From: Paraburkholderia largidicola | Lineage (GTDB): Bacteria; Pseudomonadota; Gammaproteobacteria; Burkholderiales; Burkholderiaceae | Assembly: GCF_013426895.1 (NCBI RefSeq) | Contig: NZ_AP023174.1 | Coordinates: 2,728,001-2,792,000 of the forward strand | Direction of reading: 5' to 3' | DNA length: 64,000 nucleotides | Part shown: piece after piece, positions 19,043 through 28,988 of the stretch | Layout: each line of letters starts with the position of its first letter | Numbering within the stretch: the stretch's first letter is position 1 | The notes under the pieces: model-generated | Database searches by the model: none | What the model saw: only the letters and a program-made list of their open reading frames with translations | Told to the model about the DNA's origin: nothing | Position numbers and translations under genes: made by a program

Positions 19043-19477
19043 TCAGGCCGCTTTGCGCGACTGGCCAATCGACGCCGCCTTCACGCCGCCCACCGCATAC
19101 AGGCCATTGCCGAGCAGCGACTGAACGATCAGCGTGACCGCCCAGAACGCCGGGTACTCCCAGCCGCCGTGCGGCGACGCGAAGCCCCAGCCGTTCGGCA
19201 GATGCACCGACAGCGCGCCGAGCATGAACGGCAGCAGCACCAGCGCGACCCAGCGGACCTGCACGCCGAGCAGCAGCGCGATACCGCCCGCCAATTCGAC
19301 GAAGGCCGTCAGATAGCCGAGCCAGCCCGGATAGCCGATCGACTGGAAGAATTGCGCCGTGCCCGGCAGCGTGAAGACGAAGATTTTCTGGAGGCTGTGC
19401 GCCAGGTACATCACGCCGAGGGCGAGGCGCAGGATCGTGGCGGCAAGCTCGGGTTTGCTGTCGACGGTCGGGTTCAT
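19043..19477 (-). CDS. DoxX family membrane protein
   Basis: A 144-residue inner-membrane protein with four predicted helices, matching DoxX: LRLALGVMYLAHSLQKIF, FQSIGYPGWLGYLTAFVELAGG (shown in part) and LGVQVRWVALVLLPFMLGAL. Family members are linked to redox stress and sulfur or quinone metabolism, but no specific role can be assigned here. Confidence 0.88.
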   Translation of the reverse strand: MNPTVDSKPELAATILRLALGVMYLAHSLQKIFVFTLPGTAQFFQSIGYPGWLGYLTAFVELAGGIALLLGVQVRWVALVLLPFMLGALSVHLPNGWGFASPHGGWEYPAFWAVTLIVQSLLGNGLYAVGGVKAASIGQSRKAA

Positions 19478-19599
19478 GTCGGTTCCTTAGGATCGGGTTT
19501 GACCGCGCGGAATGCGCCGTCGATGGAACGGACTTTATTCGAACCCATGCGTGAGAAAAATCGCCTGGACGGCTTAGATTAATTCCTGTCGAGAACGAA

Positions 19600-21153
19600 T
19601 CAACCGACAGCCGCCCACAACCGCTTCAGATCGAGATGCTCGGCGAGCGTATCGGCGAGGCGCTCCAGCGACGCCTCGCGCAGCGCCGGATAGTCGATCG
19701 CCTCGGCTGCCTTCAGCCCCGCCCACTCGAGCAGCGCAGCGCACGCGGCCGGCGTGTCGAACAGACCGTGCACGTAGGTCGCGAGAATCTGGCCGTCGGC
19801 GGAACGCGCGCCGTCGGGGCGCAGACTGCCTGTCTCGTCGGCTAGCAGCAGCGCTGGAGCATCGAGCGCGGGCCCTTGCGTCTCACCCATGTGAATCTCG
19901 TAGCCGGCGATGTCGGCGGCCGCTTCGGTGGCTAGGCGTCCCGTCACGTTCTTGAGTGTCTTCTCGCGCGTGAGCGTCGTCGAGAAGTCGAGCCAGCCGA
20001 GCCCCGCGACCGTCGCGGGCGGCCCTTCGACGCCATACGGGTCCGCCACTTCGCGCCCGAGCATCTGCATACCGCCGCAAATGCCGATCACCCGCCCGCC
20101 GTAACGCAGATGCTTCTGGAGCACGGCATCCCAGCCCTGCGCGCGTAAGAACGCCAGGTCGCCCTGCACGTTCTTCGAGCCGGGCAGGATGATCAGATCG
20201 GCTGCCGGTGGCGTGCCGCCCGCGCGCACGTAGTGGAAATCGACTTGCGGATGGGCGCGCAGCGCATCGAAATCCGTGTGATTGCTGATGTGCGGCAGCA
20301 CGGGCACGACGACGCGCAGCATGTCCGCCCCGTTCGCGTTAGCGGCGCGCAACTCGCGCGGCAGCATGTCTTCGGCATCGAGCGTGAGGCCATGCAGATA
20401 CGGCACGACGCCGAGCACGGGCTTGCCCGTTTTCGCCTCCAGCCAGTCGAGCCCCGGTTGCAACAGGCTCACGTCGCCGCGAAAGCGGTTGATCACGAAG
20501 CCGCGCACGCGCGCCTGCTCGGTCTCGGACAAACAGGCGAGCGTACCCGTCAGATGCGCGAACACGCCGCCGCGATCGATGTCGGCGACGAGCACGACGG
20601 GGCAATCCACCGCCTCCGCAAAACCCATGTTCGCGATGTCGCGCTCGCGCAGATTGATCTCGGCGGGACTGCCCGCGCCTTCGACGAAAATCGTGTCGTA
20701 CGACGCCTTGAGCCGCGCATACGATTCGAGCACCGCTTCGAACGCGACGGGCTTGTAGTCGTGATACGCGCGCGCGTCGAGATTCATGCGCGCCTTGCCG
20801 TGGATGATCACCTGCGCGCCGCGGTCGCTGGTCGGCTTGAGCAGCACGGGGTTGAGATCGGTATGCGCGTCGATGCCCGCGGCCACCGCCTGCAATGCCT
20901 GTGCGCGGCCGATCTCGCCGCCATCGACGGTCACGGCGCTGTTGAGCGCCATGTTCTGCGGCTTGAACGGCGCGACCCGCGCACCCGTGCGCCGCGCGAG
21001 ACGGCATAGGCCAGCGACGAGCGTGCTCTTGCCCGCGTCGGACGTCGTGCCTTGAATCATCAGCGTGCCGCGTGGCACTTCGAGCGGTTCAGATGGAACG
21101 TCGGGAATGGAAGACACAGTGTGCGCGAACAGGGTGACAGAGGAAGCCCGCAT
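19600..21153 (-). CDS. cobQ: Cobyric acid synthase
   Basis: A 517-residue glutamine-dependent amidotransferase that amidates side chains b, d, e and g of adenosylcobyrinate a,c-diamide. The N-terminal synthetase domain begins near [13 protein letters not shown] (Walker-type). [20 protein letters not shown] is diagnostic. The C-terminal class I glutaminase-like domain has the nucleophile region [12 protein letters not shown] and the [10 protein letters not shown] loop. A start at 21060 (MIQG) is an alternative; related proteins usually have ~15 residues before it, so 21153 was kept. It is transcribed away from cobU. Confidence 0.95.
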   Translation of the reverse strand: MRASSVTLFAHTVSSIPDVPSEPLEVPRGTLMIQGTTSDAGKSTLVAGLCRLARRTGARVAPFKPQNMALNSAVTVDGGEIGRAQALQAVAAGIDAHTDLNPVLLKPTSDRGAQVIIHGKARMNLDARAYHDYKPVAFEAVLESYARLKASYDTIFVEGAGSPAEINLRERDIANMGFAEAVDCPVVLVADIDRGGVFAHLTGTLACLSETEQARVRGFVINRFRGDVSLLQPGLDWLEAKTGKPVLGVVPYLHGLTLDAEDMLPRELRAANANGADMLRVVVPVLPHISNHTDFDALRAHPQVDFHYVRAGGTPPAADLIILPGSKNVQGDLAFLRAQGWDAVLQKHLRYGGRVIGICGGMQMLGREVADPYGVEGPPATVAGLGWLDFSTTLTREKTLKNVTGRLATEAAADIAGYEIHMGETQGPALDAPALLLADETGSLRPDGARSADGQILATYVHGLFDTPAACAALLEWAGLKAAEAIDYPALREASLERLADTLAEHLDLKRLWAAVG

Positions 21154-21200
21154 TATCCCATCGCACTGAAGCCCACGCGCTTCAACGATGGCACTGTCGG

Positions 21201-21206
21201 TACAAT
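21201..21206 (+). promoter_or_regulatory. Candidate -10 box of cobU (possibly leaderless)
   Basis: TACAAT lies only 6 nt before the cobU ATG and no ribosome-binding site is visible. A start of transcription at or next to the ATG would give a leaderless mRNA. The -35 region is weak. Confidence 0.35.
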
Positions 21207-21212
21207 CACGCG

Positions 21213-21761
21213 ATGATTTCCCGCGACCTCACCTTCGTCCTCGGCGGCGCACGCTCAGGCAAGAGCCTGCACGCCGAACAACTCGCGAGCGCGAGCGCAA
21301 TGCCCGTGACCTATGTCGCGACCGCGCGCATCGGCGACGACGAATTCGCTGCGCGCGTCGCGCGTCATCGCGAACGTCGGCCCACGCAGTGGGCCTTGCT
21401 CGAGGCGCCGCTCGATCTGCCGCAAGCGATCGCGTCGATCGATCGGCCCGAGCACTGTGTGCTGATCGACTGCCTGACCTTGTGGCTCGCGAACCTGCTC
21501 TGCCCTGCCGACGGCTCGCCGCCGCTGGCCGATTATCTCGACCGATTCGCCGCGCTCGAAACGACGCTTGCACAAGCACGGGCGAAGATCATTGTCGTCA
21601 GCAACGAGATCGGCCTTGGCGTCGTGCCGCTCGGTGCGGCGACGCGTCTTTACGTCGACGAGCTTGGCCGCCTGAACCAGCGCATTGCCGCGATCAGCAC
21701 GCAAGCAACGATGATGGTCGCGGGCCTGCCGCTGCAACTGAAACCCGCGAGCCGCGCATGA
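21213..21761 (+). CDS. cobU: Adenosylcobinamide kinase / phosphate guanylyltransferase
   Basis: A 182-residue bifunctional enzyme that phosphorylates adenosylcobinamide and attaches GMP in nucleotide-loop assembly. It has the P-loop GGARSGKS at the N-terminus, [27 protein letters not shown] and the [11 protein letters not shown] signature. It is the first gene of a plus-strand run; its stop overlaps the cbiB start (ATGA), indicating translational coupling. Confidence 0.95.
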   Translation: MISRDLTFVLGGARSGKSLHAEQLASASAMPVTYVATARIGDDEFAARVARHRERRPTQWALLEAPLDLPQAIASIDRPEHCVLIDCLTLWLANLLCPADGSPPLADYLDRFAALETTLAQARAKIIVVSNEIGLGVVPLGAATRLYVDELGRLNQRIAAISTQATMMVAGLPLQLKPASRA

Positions 21762-22699
21762 TGCTGCTGTCCTTGCCGCTTGTCGCGACACTCGCCACGG
21801 CCGCCGTCGCCGTCGACAAATGGCTCGGCGAACCGCGCCGCGCGCATCCGCTGGTCGGCTTCGGCAAGCTCGCGGCCAGACTCGAAGCCGCGCTGAATAC
21901 GGGGCGGCGCGGCCGGTTGTTCGGCATTCTCGCGTGGCTGCTCGCGGTCGCGCCGCCCGTACTGATCGCCACGTGGCTCGTGCTGACGCTGCCGTTGATC
22001 TGGTCATGCGCGCTGCACGTCGCGCTGCTTTACTTCGCGCTCGGCGCGCGCAGTTTGCACGATCACATCGAGCCAATCGGCCGCGCGCTCGCGAAACGCG
22101 ATCTCGCGCAGGCGCGCGTGTTGACGGCGCGCATCGTGTCGCGCGAAACATCGCATGCGGACGAAAGCGCGCTGTCGCGTGCCGCCGTCGAGTCCGCCCT
22201 GGAAAACGGCAACGATGCGATCTTCGGCGCGCTGTTCTGGTTTGCGATTCTCGGCGGTCCGGGCGCGCTCGCGTTTCGTCTCGCGAATACGCTCGATGCG
22301 ATGTGGGGTTATCGCACGCCGCGCTACCTGCGCTTCGGCTGGGCGGCTGCGCGCTTCGACGATGTGCTCAACTACGTGCCCGCGCGCCTGACGGCGCTCA
22401 GCTATGCGTTGCTCGGCGACACGCGCACCGCATTGCAATGCTGGCGCGAACAGGCGCCGCGCTGGGACAGTCCGAACGCGGGACCCGTGATGGCATCCGG
22501 CGCGGGCAGTCTCAATGTGCTGCTCGGCGGCGCGGCCGTCTATCACGGCGTGATAGAACAGCGTCCGACGCTCGGCGCGGGTCACACGGCGAGCGCGCGG
22601 CATGTCGACGCGGCGCTGATACTGGTCGAGCGCAGCGTGATCCTGTGGCTCGCCATGTTCATCGCGCTCGCGCTGTTGAGCGTGCCGTTTCAGAGCTAG
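21758..22699 (+). CDS. cbiB: Adenosylcobinamide-phosphate synthase CbiB
   Basis: A 313-residue polytopic inner-membrane protein that attaches the aminopropanol-phosphate arm to adenosylcobyric acid. It begins [19 protein letters not shown] and contains the family motifs DKWLGEPRRAHPLVGFGKL, VSRETSHADES and NGNDAIFGALFW. ATGA overlap with cobU fixes the start at 21758. cobD, which supplies aminopropanol phosphate, follows 3 bp later. Confidence 0.94.
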   Translation: MMLLSLPLVATLATAAVAVDKWLGEPRRAHPLVGFGKLAARLEAALNTGRRGRLFGILAWLLAVAPPVLIATWLVLTLPLIWSCALHVALLYFALGARSLHDHIEPIGRALAKRDLAQARVLTARIVSRETSHADESALSRAAVESALENGNDAIFGALFWFAILGGPGALAFRLANTLDAMWGYRTPRYLRFGWAAARFDDVLNYVPARLTALSYALLGDTRTALQCWREQAPRWDSPNAGPVMASGAGSLNVLLGGAAVYHGVIEQRPTLGAGHTASARHVDAALILVERSVILWLAMFIALALLSVPFQS

Positions 22700-22702
22700 A
22701 CG

Positions 22703-23704
22703 ATGACGCAAACCATTCAGCACGGCGGCAATCTGCATGAAGCGGCGCGCCGCTATGCAATTCCTTACGACGCGTGGCTCGATCTGTCGACGGGCATCAA
22801 TCCGCACGGCTATCCGGTGCCGCCCGTTCCCGCCGATGCGTGGCGGCGTCTGCCCGACAACGGCGACGGCTTCACCGAACGCGCGGCGCGCTACTACGGC
22901 GCACCGGACGCATCGCATGTGCTGCCTGTCGCGGGCAGTCAGGCGGCGATCCGCGCGCTGCCTCGTCTGCTGCGACACGGCACGGTCGGCATTGCGCCGC
23001 TGACGTATGGCGAATACGCGCCTGCGTTTGCACGCGCGGGACATCGCGTGACGACGCTCGACGTCACACGTTCGGCCTTGCCCGACGACATCACGCATGC
23101 CGTCGTCGTCAATCCGAACAATCCGACGGCCGAACATCTACGCGCCGCAACGCTGCTGCAATGGCATGAAACGCTGAGCGAACGCGGTGGCACGCTGATC
23201 ATCGACGAAGCGTTCGCCGATGCGATGCCGGCCGGGTCGCTTGCTGCGCAGACGCATCGCGAAGCACTCGTCGTGCTGCGCTCGCCAGGCAAGTTCTTTG
23301 GTCTCGCGGGCGTGCGCGCGGGCTTCGTGCTGGCGTGCCCTTCACTGCTCGGATCGCTCGATGAAACGTTGGGCGCATGGACCGTCAGCGGCCCCGCGCG
23401 ACACGCCGTCAGCGCCGCATTCGCCGATACGGCGTGGCAGCAGAACATGCGCGCGCAGCTTGCAGACGAAAGCGCGCGTCTCGTTGCACTGCTGTCGGCG
23501 CGCGGCTTCGTCGTGCATTCGACACCGCTCTTCGCGTGGATCGCCGATGCGCGCGCCGCGCAACTGCACGATGCGCTCGCGAGGCATGGCATCTGGACAC
23601 GCTTCTTCGCCGAGCCGGCGAGCGTGCGCTTCGGCCTGCCTGCAACGGAAAGCGAGTGGGCCCGCTTTGAAACCTGCCTGCAGCAGGCGATGACGGCGCT
23701 ATAA
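22703..23704 (+). CDS. cobD: Threonine-phosphate decarboxylase
   Basis: A 333-residue PLP aminotransferase-fold enzyme that converts L-threonine phosphate to (R)-1-amino-2-propanol phosphate. It opens with HGGNLHEAARRY and LDLSTGINPHGYPVP, typical of the family. It has VVNPNNPTAEH, IIDEAFAD (PLP Asp) and the Schiff-base lysine in SPGKFFGLAGVRAGF. Pseudomonas nomenclature calls it CobC. It lies between cbiB and btuF. Confidence 0.93.
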   Translation: MTQTIQHGGNLHEAARRYAIPYDAWLDLSTGINPHGYPVPPVPADAWRRLPDNGDGFTERAARYYGAPDASHVLPVAGSQAAIRALPRLLRHGTVGIAPLTYGEYAPAFARAGHRVTTLDVTRSALPDDITHAVVVNPNNPTAEHLRAATLLQWHETLSERGGTLIIDEAFADAMPAGSLAAQTHREALVVLRSPGKFFGLAGVRAGFVLACPSLLGSLDETLGAWTVSGPARHAVSAAFADTAWQQNMRAQLADESARLVALLSARGFVVHSTPLFAWIADARAAQLHDALARHGIWTRFFAEPASVRFGLPATESEWARFETCLQQAMTAL

Positions 23705-23709
23705 GAACG

Positions 23710-24621
23710 ATGCGACTTTCCCGATCTCTTCGCGCACTGGCCGCAACCGGCGCGCTCGCCATTACGGCACACACGCACGCGGCCATCACCGTCGTCGACG
23801 ACACGGGCGCGACCGTGACACTCGCGCAACCCGCGCAACGCGTGATCAGCCTCGCGCCGCACGTGACGGAAATGATTTACGCGGCGGGCGGCGGCGCGAA
23901 GCTCATCGGCGCGGTCGCCTACAGCGACTATCCGCCGGAAGCGAAACAGGTACCGCGTGTCGGCGACAACAAGTCACTCGACCTCGAACGCATCGTCGCG
24001 CTGAAGCCGGATCTGATCGTCGTATGGCGGCATGGCAATGCGCAGCGGCAAACCGATCGCCTGCGCGAACTGCACATTCCGCTTTACTTCAGCGAGCCGT
24101 ATCGTCTCGACGATATCGCTGTATCACTAACGAAGCTCGGCACGCTGCTCGGCACCTCGTCATCCGCCGACGCAGCGGCACGTAACTATCGCGGCGAGAT
24201 CGCACGGCTGCGCACGCGCTATTCGACGCAGCCGGCCGTCAGCGTGTTCTATCAGGTATGGGACGAGCCGTTGATGACGCTCAACGGCGAGCACATGATC
24301 AGCGATGTGATCGCGCTATGCGGTGGTCGCAACGTGTTCGCGAAGCTCGAACCGCTGGTGCCGACGGTATCGACGGAAGCGGTGCTGGCCGCCAATCCGG
24401 AAGCGATCGTCACGGCCGCGCCGGGCGCGACGCAACCCGACCGCCCGCTGCCGTCGCTCGACAAATGGAAAGCGTGGCCCGCCATGACGGCGGTGGCGCG
24501 CAACAACCTGTTTGCCATTGACGGCGATCTGATCAATCGCCCCGCACCGCGTCTCGCGCAAGGCGCGGCGCAACTATGCGACGACCTCGATATCGCGCGC
24601 TCGCGCCGCGCGGGTCACTGA
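23710..24621 (+). CDS. btuF: Cobalamin-binding periplasmic protein (BtuF-like)
   Basis: A 303-residue ABC substrate-binding protein of the helical-backbone (class III) type. It has a signal peptide (RLSRSLRALAATGALAI to HAHAAIT) and motifs QRVISLAPHVTEMIYAAGGG, VGDNKSLDLERIVALKPDLI and SVFYQVWDEPLMTLNGEHMI. The cobalamin role rests on context, since it sits 5 bp after cobD. Its likely partners BtuC and BtuD are encoded on the opposite strand at 27-29 kb. Confidence 0.85.
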   Translation: MRLSRSLRALAATGALAITAHTHAAITVVDDTGATVTLAQPAQRVISLAPHVTEMIYAAGGGAKLIGAVAYSDYPPEAKQVPRVGDNKSLDLERIVALKPDLIVVWRHGNAQRQTDRLRELHIPLYFSEPYRLDDIAVSLTKLGTLLGTSSSADAAARNYRGEIARLRTRYSTQPAVSVFYQVWDEPLMTLNGEHMISDVIALCGGRNVFAKLEPLVPTVSTEAVLAANPEAIVTAAPGATQPDRPLPSLDKWKAWPAMTAVARNNLFAIDGDLINRPAPRLAQGAAQLCDDLDIARSRRAGH

Positions 24622-24627
24622 GCAAGG

Positions 24628-25218
24628 TCACGCGTTCCAGCGCACGATCGACCATTGCTGGTTCGTATCGTCGCGGCGCAACCAGACGCAACCCGACATA
24701 TCGATCGACCATGTCAGGCAGCGCTCGATGGGCAACCCGAGCACGGTCGCCGCAATCACGCGCATCACGCCCGCATGCGTGACGACGTAAGCGGGCGTCA
24801 ATTCGCGCGTCTGCTGGAACACGTCGAACCATGCGCGCACGCGGCCCACGAACTGCTCGACACTTTCGCCGCCATGCGCGCGGGCGCCTTCGAAATCCTG
24901 GGCCCACGCATCGAGCAACGCGCGATCGATATCGTCCCAGCGCTGCAGTTCCCACGTGCCGAAGTCCATTTCCTTCAGACTGTCGTCGATGCTATAGGCG
25001 CAACCGAAGTTAGCGGCGAGCGCAGTCGCGACCGTCGCGCAGCGAGTGAGCGGACTCGACAGCAGCACGCGTGGCGCGGGCACCTGCAAGGTCGCGAGAC
25101 GCACGGCGACGGCCGCCGCCGACGCCTCCGGCGCATCGGCGAGCGCGACGTCGCTCTGGCCGTAGCACACGCCCTCTTCTACGGAAACAGCCGGATGGCG
25201 GATCAGAACGATATCCAT
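24628..25218 (-). CDS. cobC: Alpha-ribazole phosphatase family histidine phosphatase
   Basis: A 196-residue branch-1 histidine phosphatase that removes phosphate from alpha-ribazole phosphate or cobalamin phosphate. The catalytic IRHP motif is MDIVLIRHPAVSV (usual RHG, here RHP as in many CobC). SSPLTRCATVA, LKEMDFGTWE and VVTHAGVMRV carry the other active-site residues. The ATG at 25218 overlaps the 3' end of cobS by 16 bp. It is the last gene of the riboswitch-led minus-strand cobalamin run. Confidence 0.88.
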   Translation of the reverse strand: MDIVLIRHPAVSVEEGVCYGQSDVALADAPEASAAAVAVRLATLQVPAPRVLLSSPLTRCATVATALAANFGCAYSIDDSLKEMDFGTWELQRWDDIDRALLDAWAQDFEGARAHGGESVEQFVGRVRAWFDVFQQTRELTPAYVVTHAGVMRVIAATVLGLPIERCLTWSIDMSGCVWLRRDDTNQQWSIVRWNA

Positions 25219-25952
25219 GCGAGTCCCACCAGGTAGATGGCCAGTTCGAAGATCTGTTGCGCAAAGCCAAGGCAATCGCCCGTATATCCGCCGATGCGTC
25301 TGACGAAATAGCGGCCCAGCATGAAGCGCAACACGATGAGCACGAGCAGCGCGACACAACCGGCACGCCACTGCGGCCAGAAGAGCCACGGCATACCTAG
25401 AACGATAGCGCAGCCAAAAGCATTGCGTGACATGCGCTGTGCAACCGGCTTGGCCTTGCCTTCCGCGCGCACGTAGTCGAGCGTCACGAGATAGCTGATC
25501 GCGCAGGCGCGGCTCGCCGCATGCGCCGCAATCATCAGCCAAGCCGCGTAGAGCGGCGGCAAGGCGGCGAGCGTTTGCCACTTCAATGCCAGCGCGACCA
25601 TCAGCGCAATCGCACCGAATGCGCCGATGCGCGAGTCATGCATGATGCGCAGCGTATCGTCGCGGGTATAGGCGCCGCCGAACGCATCGACGCAATCGGC
25701 CAGCCCGTCTTCATGGAATGCACCTGTGATGAGCAGCGTCGTTGCCATCGACAGCAACACCGCGACGCCCGGCGGAAAGATGCGCAACGCAGCCATGTAT
25801 ACGATTGCGCCCGCTGCGCCGACCAGCGCGCCGATCAATGGAAAGTAGCGCGCCGCCGCGTTCAGATAATGCGGTTCGTAGCCGACCCAGCGCGGCACGG
25901 GCACGCGCGTGAAGTAGCCGAGCGCGGTGAAGAAATAACGCAGCTCATTCAT
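25203..25952 (-). CDS. cobS: Adenosylcobinamide-GDP ribazoletransferase (cobalamin synthase)
   Basis: A 249-residue inner-membrane enzyme that joins adenosylcobinamide-GDP and alpha-ribazole (phosphate). It has the family N-terminus LRYFFTALGYFTRVPVP, the metal-binding FHEDGLADCVDAFGG and DDTLRIMHDSRIGAFG, and several hydrophobic helices. It follows cobT by 72 bp and overlaps cobC. Confidence 0.95.
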   Translation of the reverse strand: MNELRYFFTALGYFTRVPVPRWVGYEPHYLNAAARYFPLIGALVGAAGAIVYMAALRIFPPGVAVLLSMATTLLITGAFHEDGLADCVDAFGGAYTRDDTLRIMHDSRIGAFGAIALMVALALKWQTLAALPPLYAAWLMIAAHAASRACAISYLVTLDYVRAEGKAKPVAQRMSRNAFGCAIVLGMPWLFWPQWRAGCVALLVLIVLRFMLGRYFVRRIGGYTGDCLGFAQQIFELAIYLVGLAWISF

Positions 25953-26024
25953 AGCTGATTCGACGCATTTTTCTCACCACGGTTCTTTCGCCTAGCACGC
26001 ATGAATTGATGCACGCGTCGCGCA

Positions 26025-27077
26025 TCATGCATCGCGTTGCGCGACGCCAGCCGATTCGAAGCTGGCCATCTCGTTGACGAAAGCAACGGCTGCGCGCAGC
26101 AAAGGCATAGCAAGCGCCGCGCCCGTTCCCTCGCCGAGACGCAGATCGAGTGCGAGCAGCGGCACCGCGCCGAAGTGATCGAGCATGCGCCGGTGCCCCG
26201 CTTCGTTCGATGCATGCGCGAACACGCAGTATTCGCGCACGGCAGGCGCGAACGCGTCGGCCACCAGCAGCGCGGACGTCGCGATGAAGCCGTCGACGAC
26301 GATCGTCATGCGTGCCTCTGCCGCTGCGAGATACGCGCCCGCCATCATCGCGATCTCGAAGCCGCCGAAGGTTGCGAGCACATCGAGCGGATCGTCCGAT
26401 GCCGGGTGATACGCGAGCGCCGCAGCCAGCACGTTGCGCTTCTTCACGAGGCCGGCATTGTCGAGACCCGTGCCGCGCCCGACGCAATCGTCGACAGGCA
26501 CGCCGCACAGCCGGCTCATCAAACAAGCCGACGACGACGTGTTCGCAATGCCCATCTCACCAAAGCCGATCACGTTGGTGCCGAGCGCCGCGTGATGACG
26601 AACCCGGTCCGCGCCCGCGCGCATTGCCGCAAGTGCTTCGTCGCGCGTCATCGCAGGCTCTTGCGCGAAGTTGCGCGTACCGCGGCCAATGGGGATATCG
26701 ACGAGCTTCTTGTGCGGCGCGAACTCGTGCGCGACGCCTGCATTCACCACTTCGAGTTCGAGTCCCGCGACGCGGCTGAACGCGTTGATCGCGGCGCCGC
26801 CCGCGAGAAAGTTGAGCACCATCTGCGCCGTCACCGCTTGCGGATACGGACTCACGCCTGCGTTCGCGATGCCGTGATCGGCCGCGAAGACGATCATTGC
26901 GGGACGCGTGATGGCAGGCCGTGTGCTGCGCTGGATCATGCCCATCTGGCGTGCGAGCGCTTCGAGCTGGCCGAGGCTGCCGGGCGGCTTGGTCTTCAGG
27001 TCGATGATGCGTTGCAGCTCGGCGCGCAAGGTCTGTTCGAGCGGCTCGACGATGGGCAGGGAAGGCGTAGTGGTCAT
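26025..27077 (-). CDS. cobT: Nicotinate-nucleotide-dimethylbenzimidazole phosphoribosyltransferase
   Basis: A 350-residue enzyme that makes alpha-ribazole 5'-phosphate, the lower-ligand precursor. Motifs are KPPGSLGQLEALARQ, VFAADHGIANAGVSPYPQAV, GEMGIANTSSSACL and the C-terminal RLGEGTGAALAMPLL with the catalytic Glu. The start at 27077 (MTTTPSLPIVEPL) was preferred to one 10 residues upstream. It lies 37 bp after btuD. Confidence 0.95.
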   Translation of the reverse strand: MTTTPSLPIVEPLEQTLRAELQRIIDLKTKPPGSLGQLEALARQMGMIQRSTRPAITRPAMIVFAADHGIANAGVSPYPQAVTAQMVLNFLAGGAAINAFSRVAGLELEVVNAGVAHEFAPHKKLVDIPIGRGTRNFAQEPAMTRDEALAAMRAGADRVRHHAALGTNVIGFGEMGIANTSSSACLMSRLCGVPVDDCVGRGTGLDNAGLVKKRNVLAAALAYHPASDDPLDVLATFGGFEIAMMAGAYLAAAEARMTIVVDGFIATSALLVADAFAPAVREYCVFAHASNEAGHRRMLDHFGAVPLLALDLRLGEGTGAALAMPLLRAAVAFVNEMASFESAGVAQRDA

Positions 27078-27114
27078 GTTCGTGTTTGCTTGAAGAGTTC
27101 GGTTCAATGCGTGT

Positions 27115-27936
27115 TCAGTTGCGAGACGTTGCGCGCAGCGCAGGAATCAACGCTTCATCGCCGCCGTCGCGGATCAGTACGAGCGGATAGCCGAACGCGC
27201 GGCTGGCCAGCTCGGGCGTCAGCACGTCGCGCGAGGGTCCCGCATGGGCGACGCCGTTGCCTTCGAGCAGCAGCGCGTGCGTCGCGAAACGCCGCGCGAG
27301 ATTCAGATCGTGGCACGAGAACATCACTGTACGCCCGGCGCCGCGCGCCCATCCACTCAACGCTTCGAGGCAATCGATCTGATGATGCAGATCCAGATGC
27401 GCGAGCGGCTCGTCGAGCAGCAACAGCGGCGTGTCCTGGCACAGCACGGCCGCGAGCGCGACGCGCTGCCGCTCGCCGCCCGATAGCGACAGCACGTCGC
27501 GCGCAGCGAAATCCGCCAGACCGAGCGCGTCGAGTGCTGCATGCGCGGCCGCGCGATCTTCTTCGCGCTCCCAGCCCCAGCCGGCCAGATGCGGGAAGCG
27601 GTTCAGCAGCACGATGTCGAGTACGCTCGCGCTGAATGCATCGTGCGAGGTTTGCGGCATCAATGCACGGCGCTGCGCGAGGCGCGCGAGCGGCCATGCG
27701 TTCACATGCATGCCGTCAAGTTCAATGTGGCCTTTCGCTGGACGCATGAGACCGGCGAGCGTCGAGATGAGCGTGGTCTTGCCCGCGCCGTTCGGCCCGG
27801 CAATGCACCAGACTTCGCCCGGATAGAACGTGTGCGTGAAGTCATCGAGCAAGGTGCGCGAGCCGGCGCGCAAGGTCAGTTGATCCGCGTGCAGCGTGGC
27901 AGCAGCGCTTTTGTGCGCGCTTGTGCGTGCGTTCAT
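27115..27936 (-). CDS. btuD: Cobalamin ABC transporter ATP-binding protein
   Basis: A 273-residue ABC ATPase with Walker A GPNGAGKTT, signature LSGGERQRVAL, Walker B PLLLLDEPLAHLD and the switch His in FSCHDLNLARRF. It is most like FecE/BtuD/HmuV ATPases. Its cobalamin role is inferred from the riboswitch and the neighbouring btuB and cob genes. The start codon overlaps the stop of the permease gene (ATGA), so the two are coupled. Confidence 0.87.
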   Translation of the reverse strand: MNARTSAHKSAAATLHADQLTLRAGSRTLLDDFTHTFYPGEVWCIAGPNGAGKTTLISTLAGLMRPAKGHIELDGMHVNAWPLARLAQRRALMPQTSHDAFSASVLDIVLLNRFPHLAGWGWEREEDRAAAHAALDALGLADFAARDVLSLSGGERQRVALAAVLCQDTPLLLLDEPLAHLDLHHQIDCLEALSGWARGAGRTVMFSCHDLNLARRFATHALLLEGNGVAHAGPSRDVLTPELASRAFGYPLVLIRDGGDEALIPALRATSRN

Positions 27937-28982
27937 GCGCGCCTCCGCCTGAGCAGCATCCACAGGAATACGGGCACGCCGATCAACGCGGTAATCACGC
28001 CGACAGGCAACTGCGCTGGCGCGATCACCGTACGCGCGATCAGATCGGCGCCCATCACGGCAACCCCGCCACCGAGCGCCGCTGCCGGCAGCAGCATCCG
28101 CTGATCGTTGCCGAATGCGAGACGCAGCATGTGCGGCACGACGAGCCCGACGAAGCCGATCGTGCCGCCCGTCGTCACGGCAGCAGCAGCGGCAAGCGAC
28201 GCGACCAGGTAGACGCGCAACCGCGCGCGCATCACCGGCACGCCGAGCGCTTGCGCCGCGGCATCGCCGCGCAACAGCACGTTGAGTTGCGGCGCGATGG
28301 GGACGATTGCGAGCACGGCGATGCACAACGCAGCGAGCGCGAGCCACGGCGTGCCGCCGCCGTTCAGATCGCCTGTCAGCCAGAACAGCATGCCGCGCAG
28401 GCGGCTGTCGGGCGCGATCGTCAATAACAGTGTGATGACGGCGCCCCACCCCGCTGCGATCACCGCGCCCGTCAGCAGCAGACGCGGCGAGGCGTCCTGC
28501 GGCTCGCCGCGCCACAGCGCGCCGCGTGCGAGACCGAGCACCAGCAGAATCGACACGAATGCGCCGGCGAACGCCGATGCATCGACGATCCACCACGCGC
28601 AGCCCGCGATCATCGCGACCAGCGCAAAGCTCGCCGCACCGCCCGACACGCCGAGCACATACGGTTCGGCAAGCGGATTGCGCAACAGCACCTGAAGCAA
28701 CGCGCCAGCGAGCGCTAGCAACGCCCCGCAACCGAAGCCGGCGAGCGCGCGCGGCAGGCGCAGTGTGCGCACGATCTGCACGGCGAGATCGGACGATGCG
28801 TCAGCCGACGGCAGCAATGCGTCGAATACGCGCGTCGGCGCGACGCTCACGCTCCCGAGCGCAAGCGACGCCACGAAGACCGCGAGCGCCGCGACGGCGA
28901 GCGCCGTCCAGATGGCGAGCGCGCGCTTCGCGCTCATGCCTCGCGCGATGTGGATCGGCTGACGTTGCACGAGGCCGTTCAT
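27933..28982 (-). CDS. btuC: FecCD-family permease (BtuC-like)
   Basis: A 349-residue inner-membrane permease with about ten helices. It has the FecCD signatures LRLPRALAGFGCGALLALAG, NPLAEPYVLGVSGGA, LRGDAAAQALGV (the ATPase-coupling loop) and GFVGLVVPHMLRL. It would import cobalamin with BtuD and BtuF. It starts 6 bp downstream of btuB. Confidence 0.88.
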   Translation of the reverse strand: MNGLVQRQPIHIARGMSAKRALAIWTALAVAALAVFVASLALGSVSVAPTRVFDALLPSADASSDLAVQIVRTLRLPRALAGFGCGALLALAGALLQVLLRNPLAEPYVLGVSGGAASFALVAMIAGCAWWIVDASAFAGAFVSILLVLGLARGALWRGEPQDASPRLLLTGAVIAAGWGAVITLLLTIAPDSRLRGMLFWLTGDLNGGGTPWLALAALCIAVLAIVPIAPQLNVLLRGDAAAQALGVPVMRARLRVYLVASLAAAAAVTTGGTIGFVGLVVPHMLRLAFGNDQRMLLPAAALGGGVAVMGADLIARTVIAPAQLPVGVITALIGVPVFLWMLLRRRRA

Positions 28983-28988
28983 CGCGCG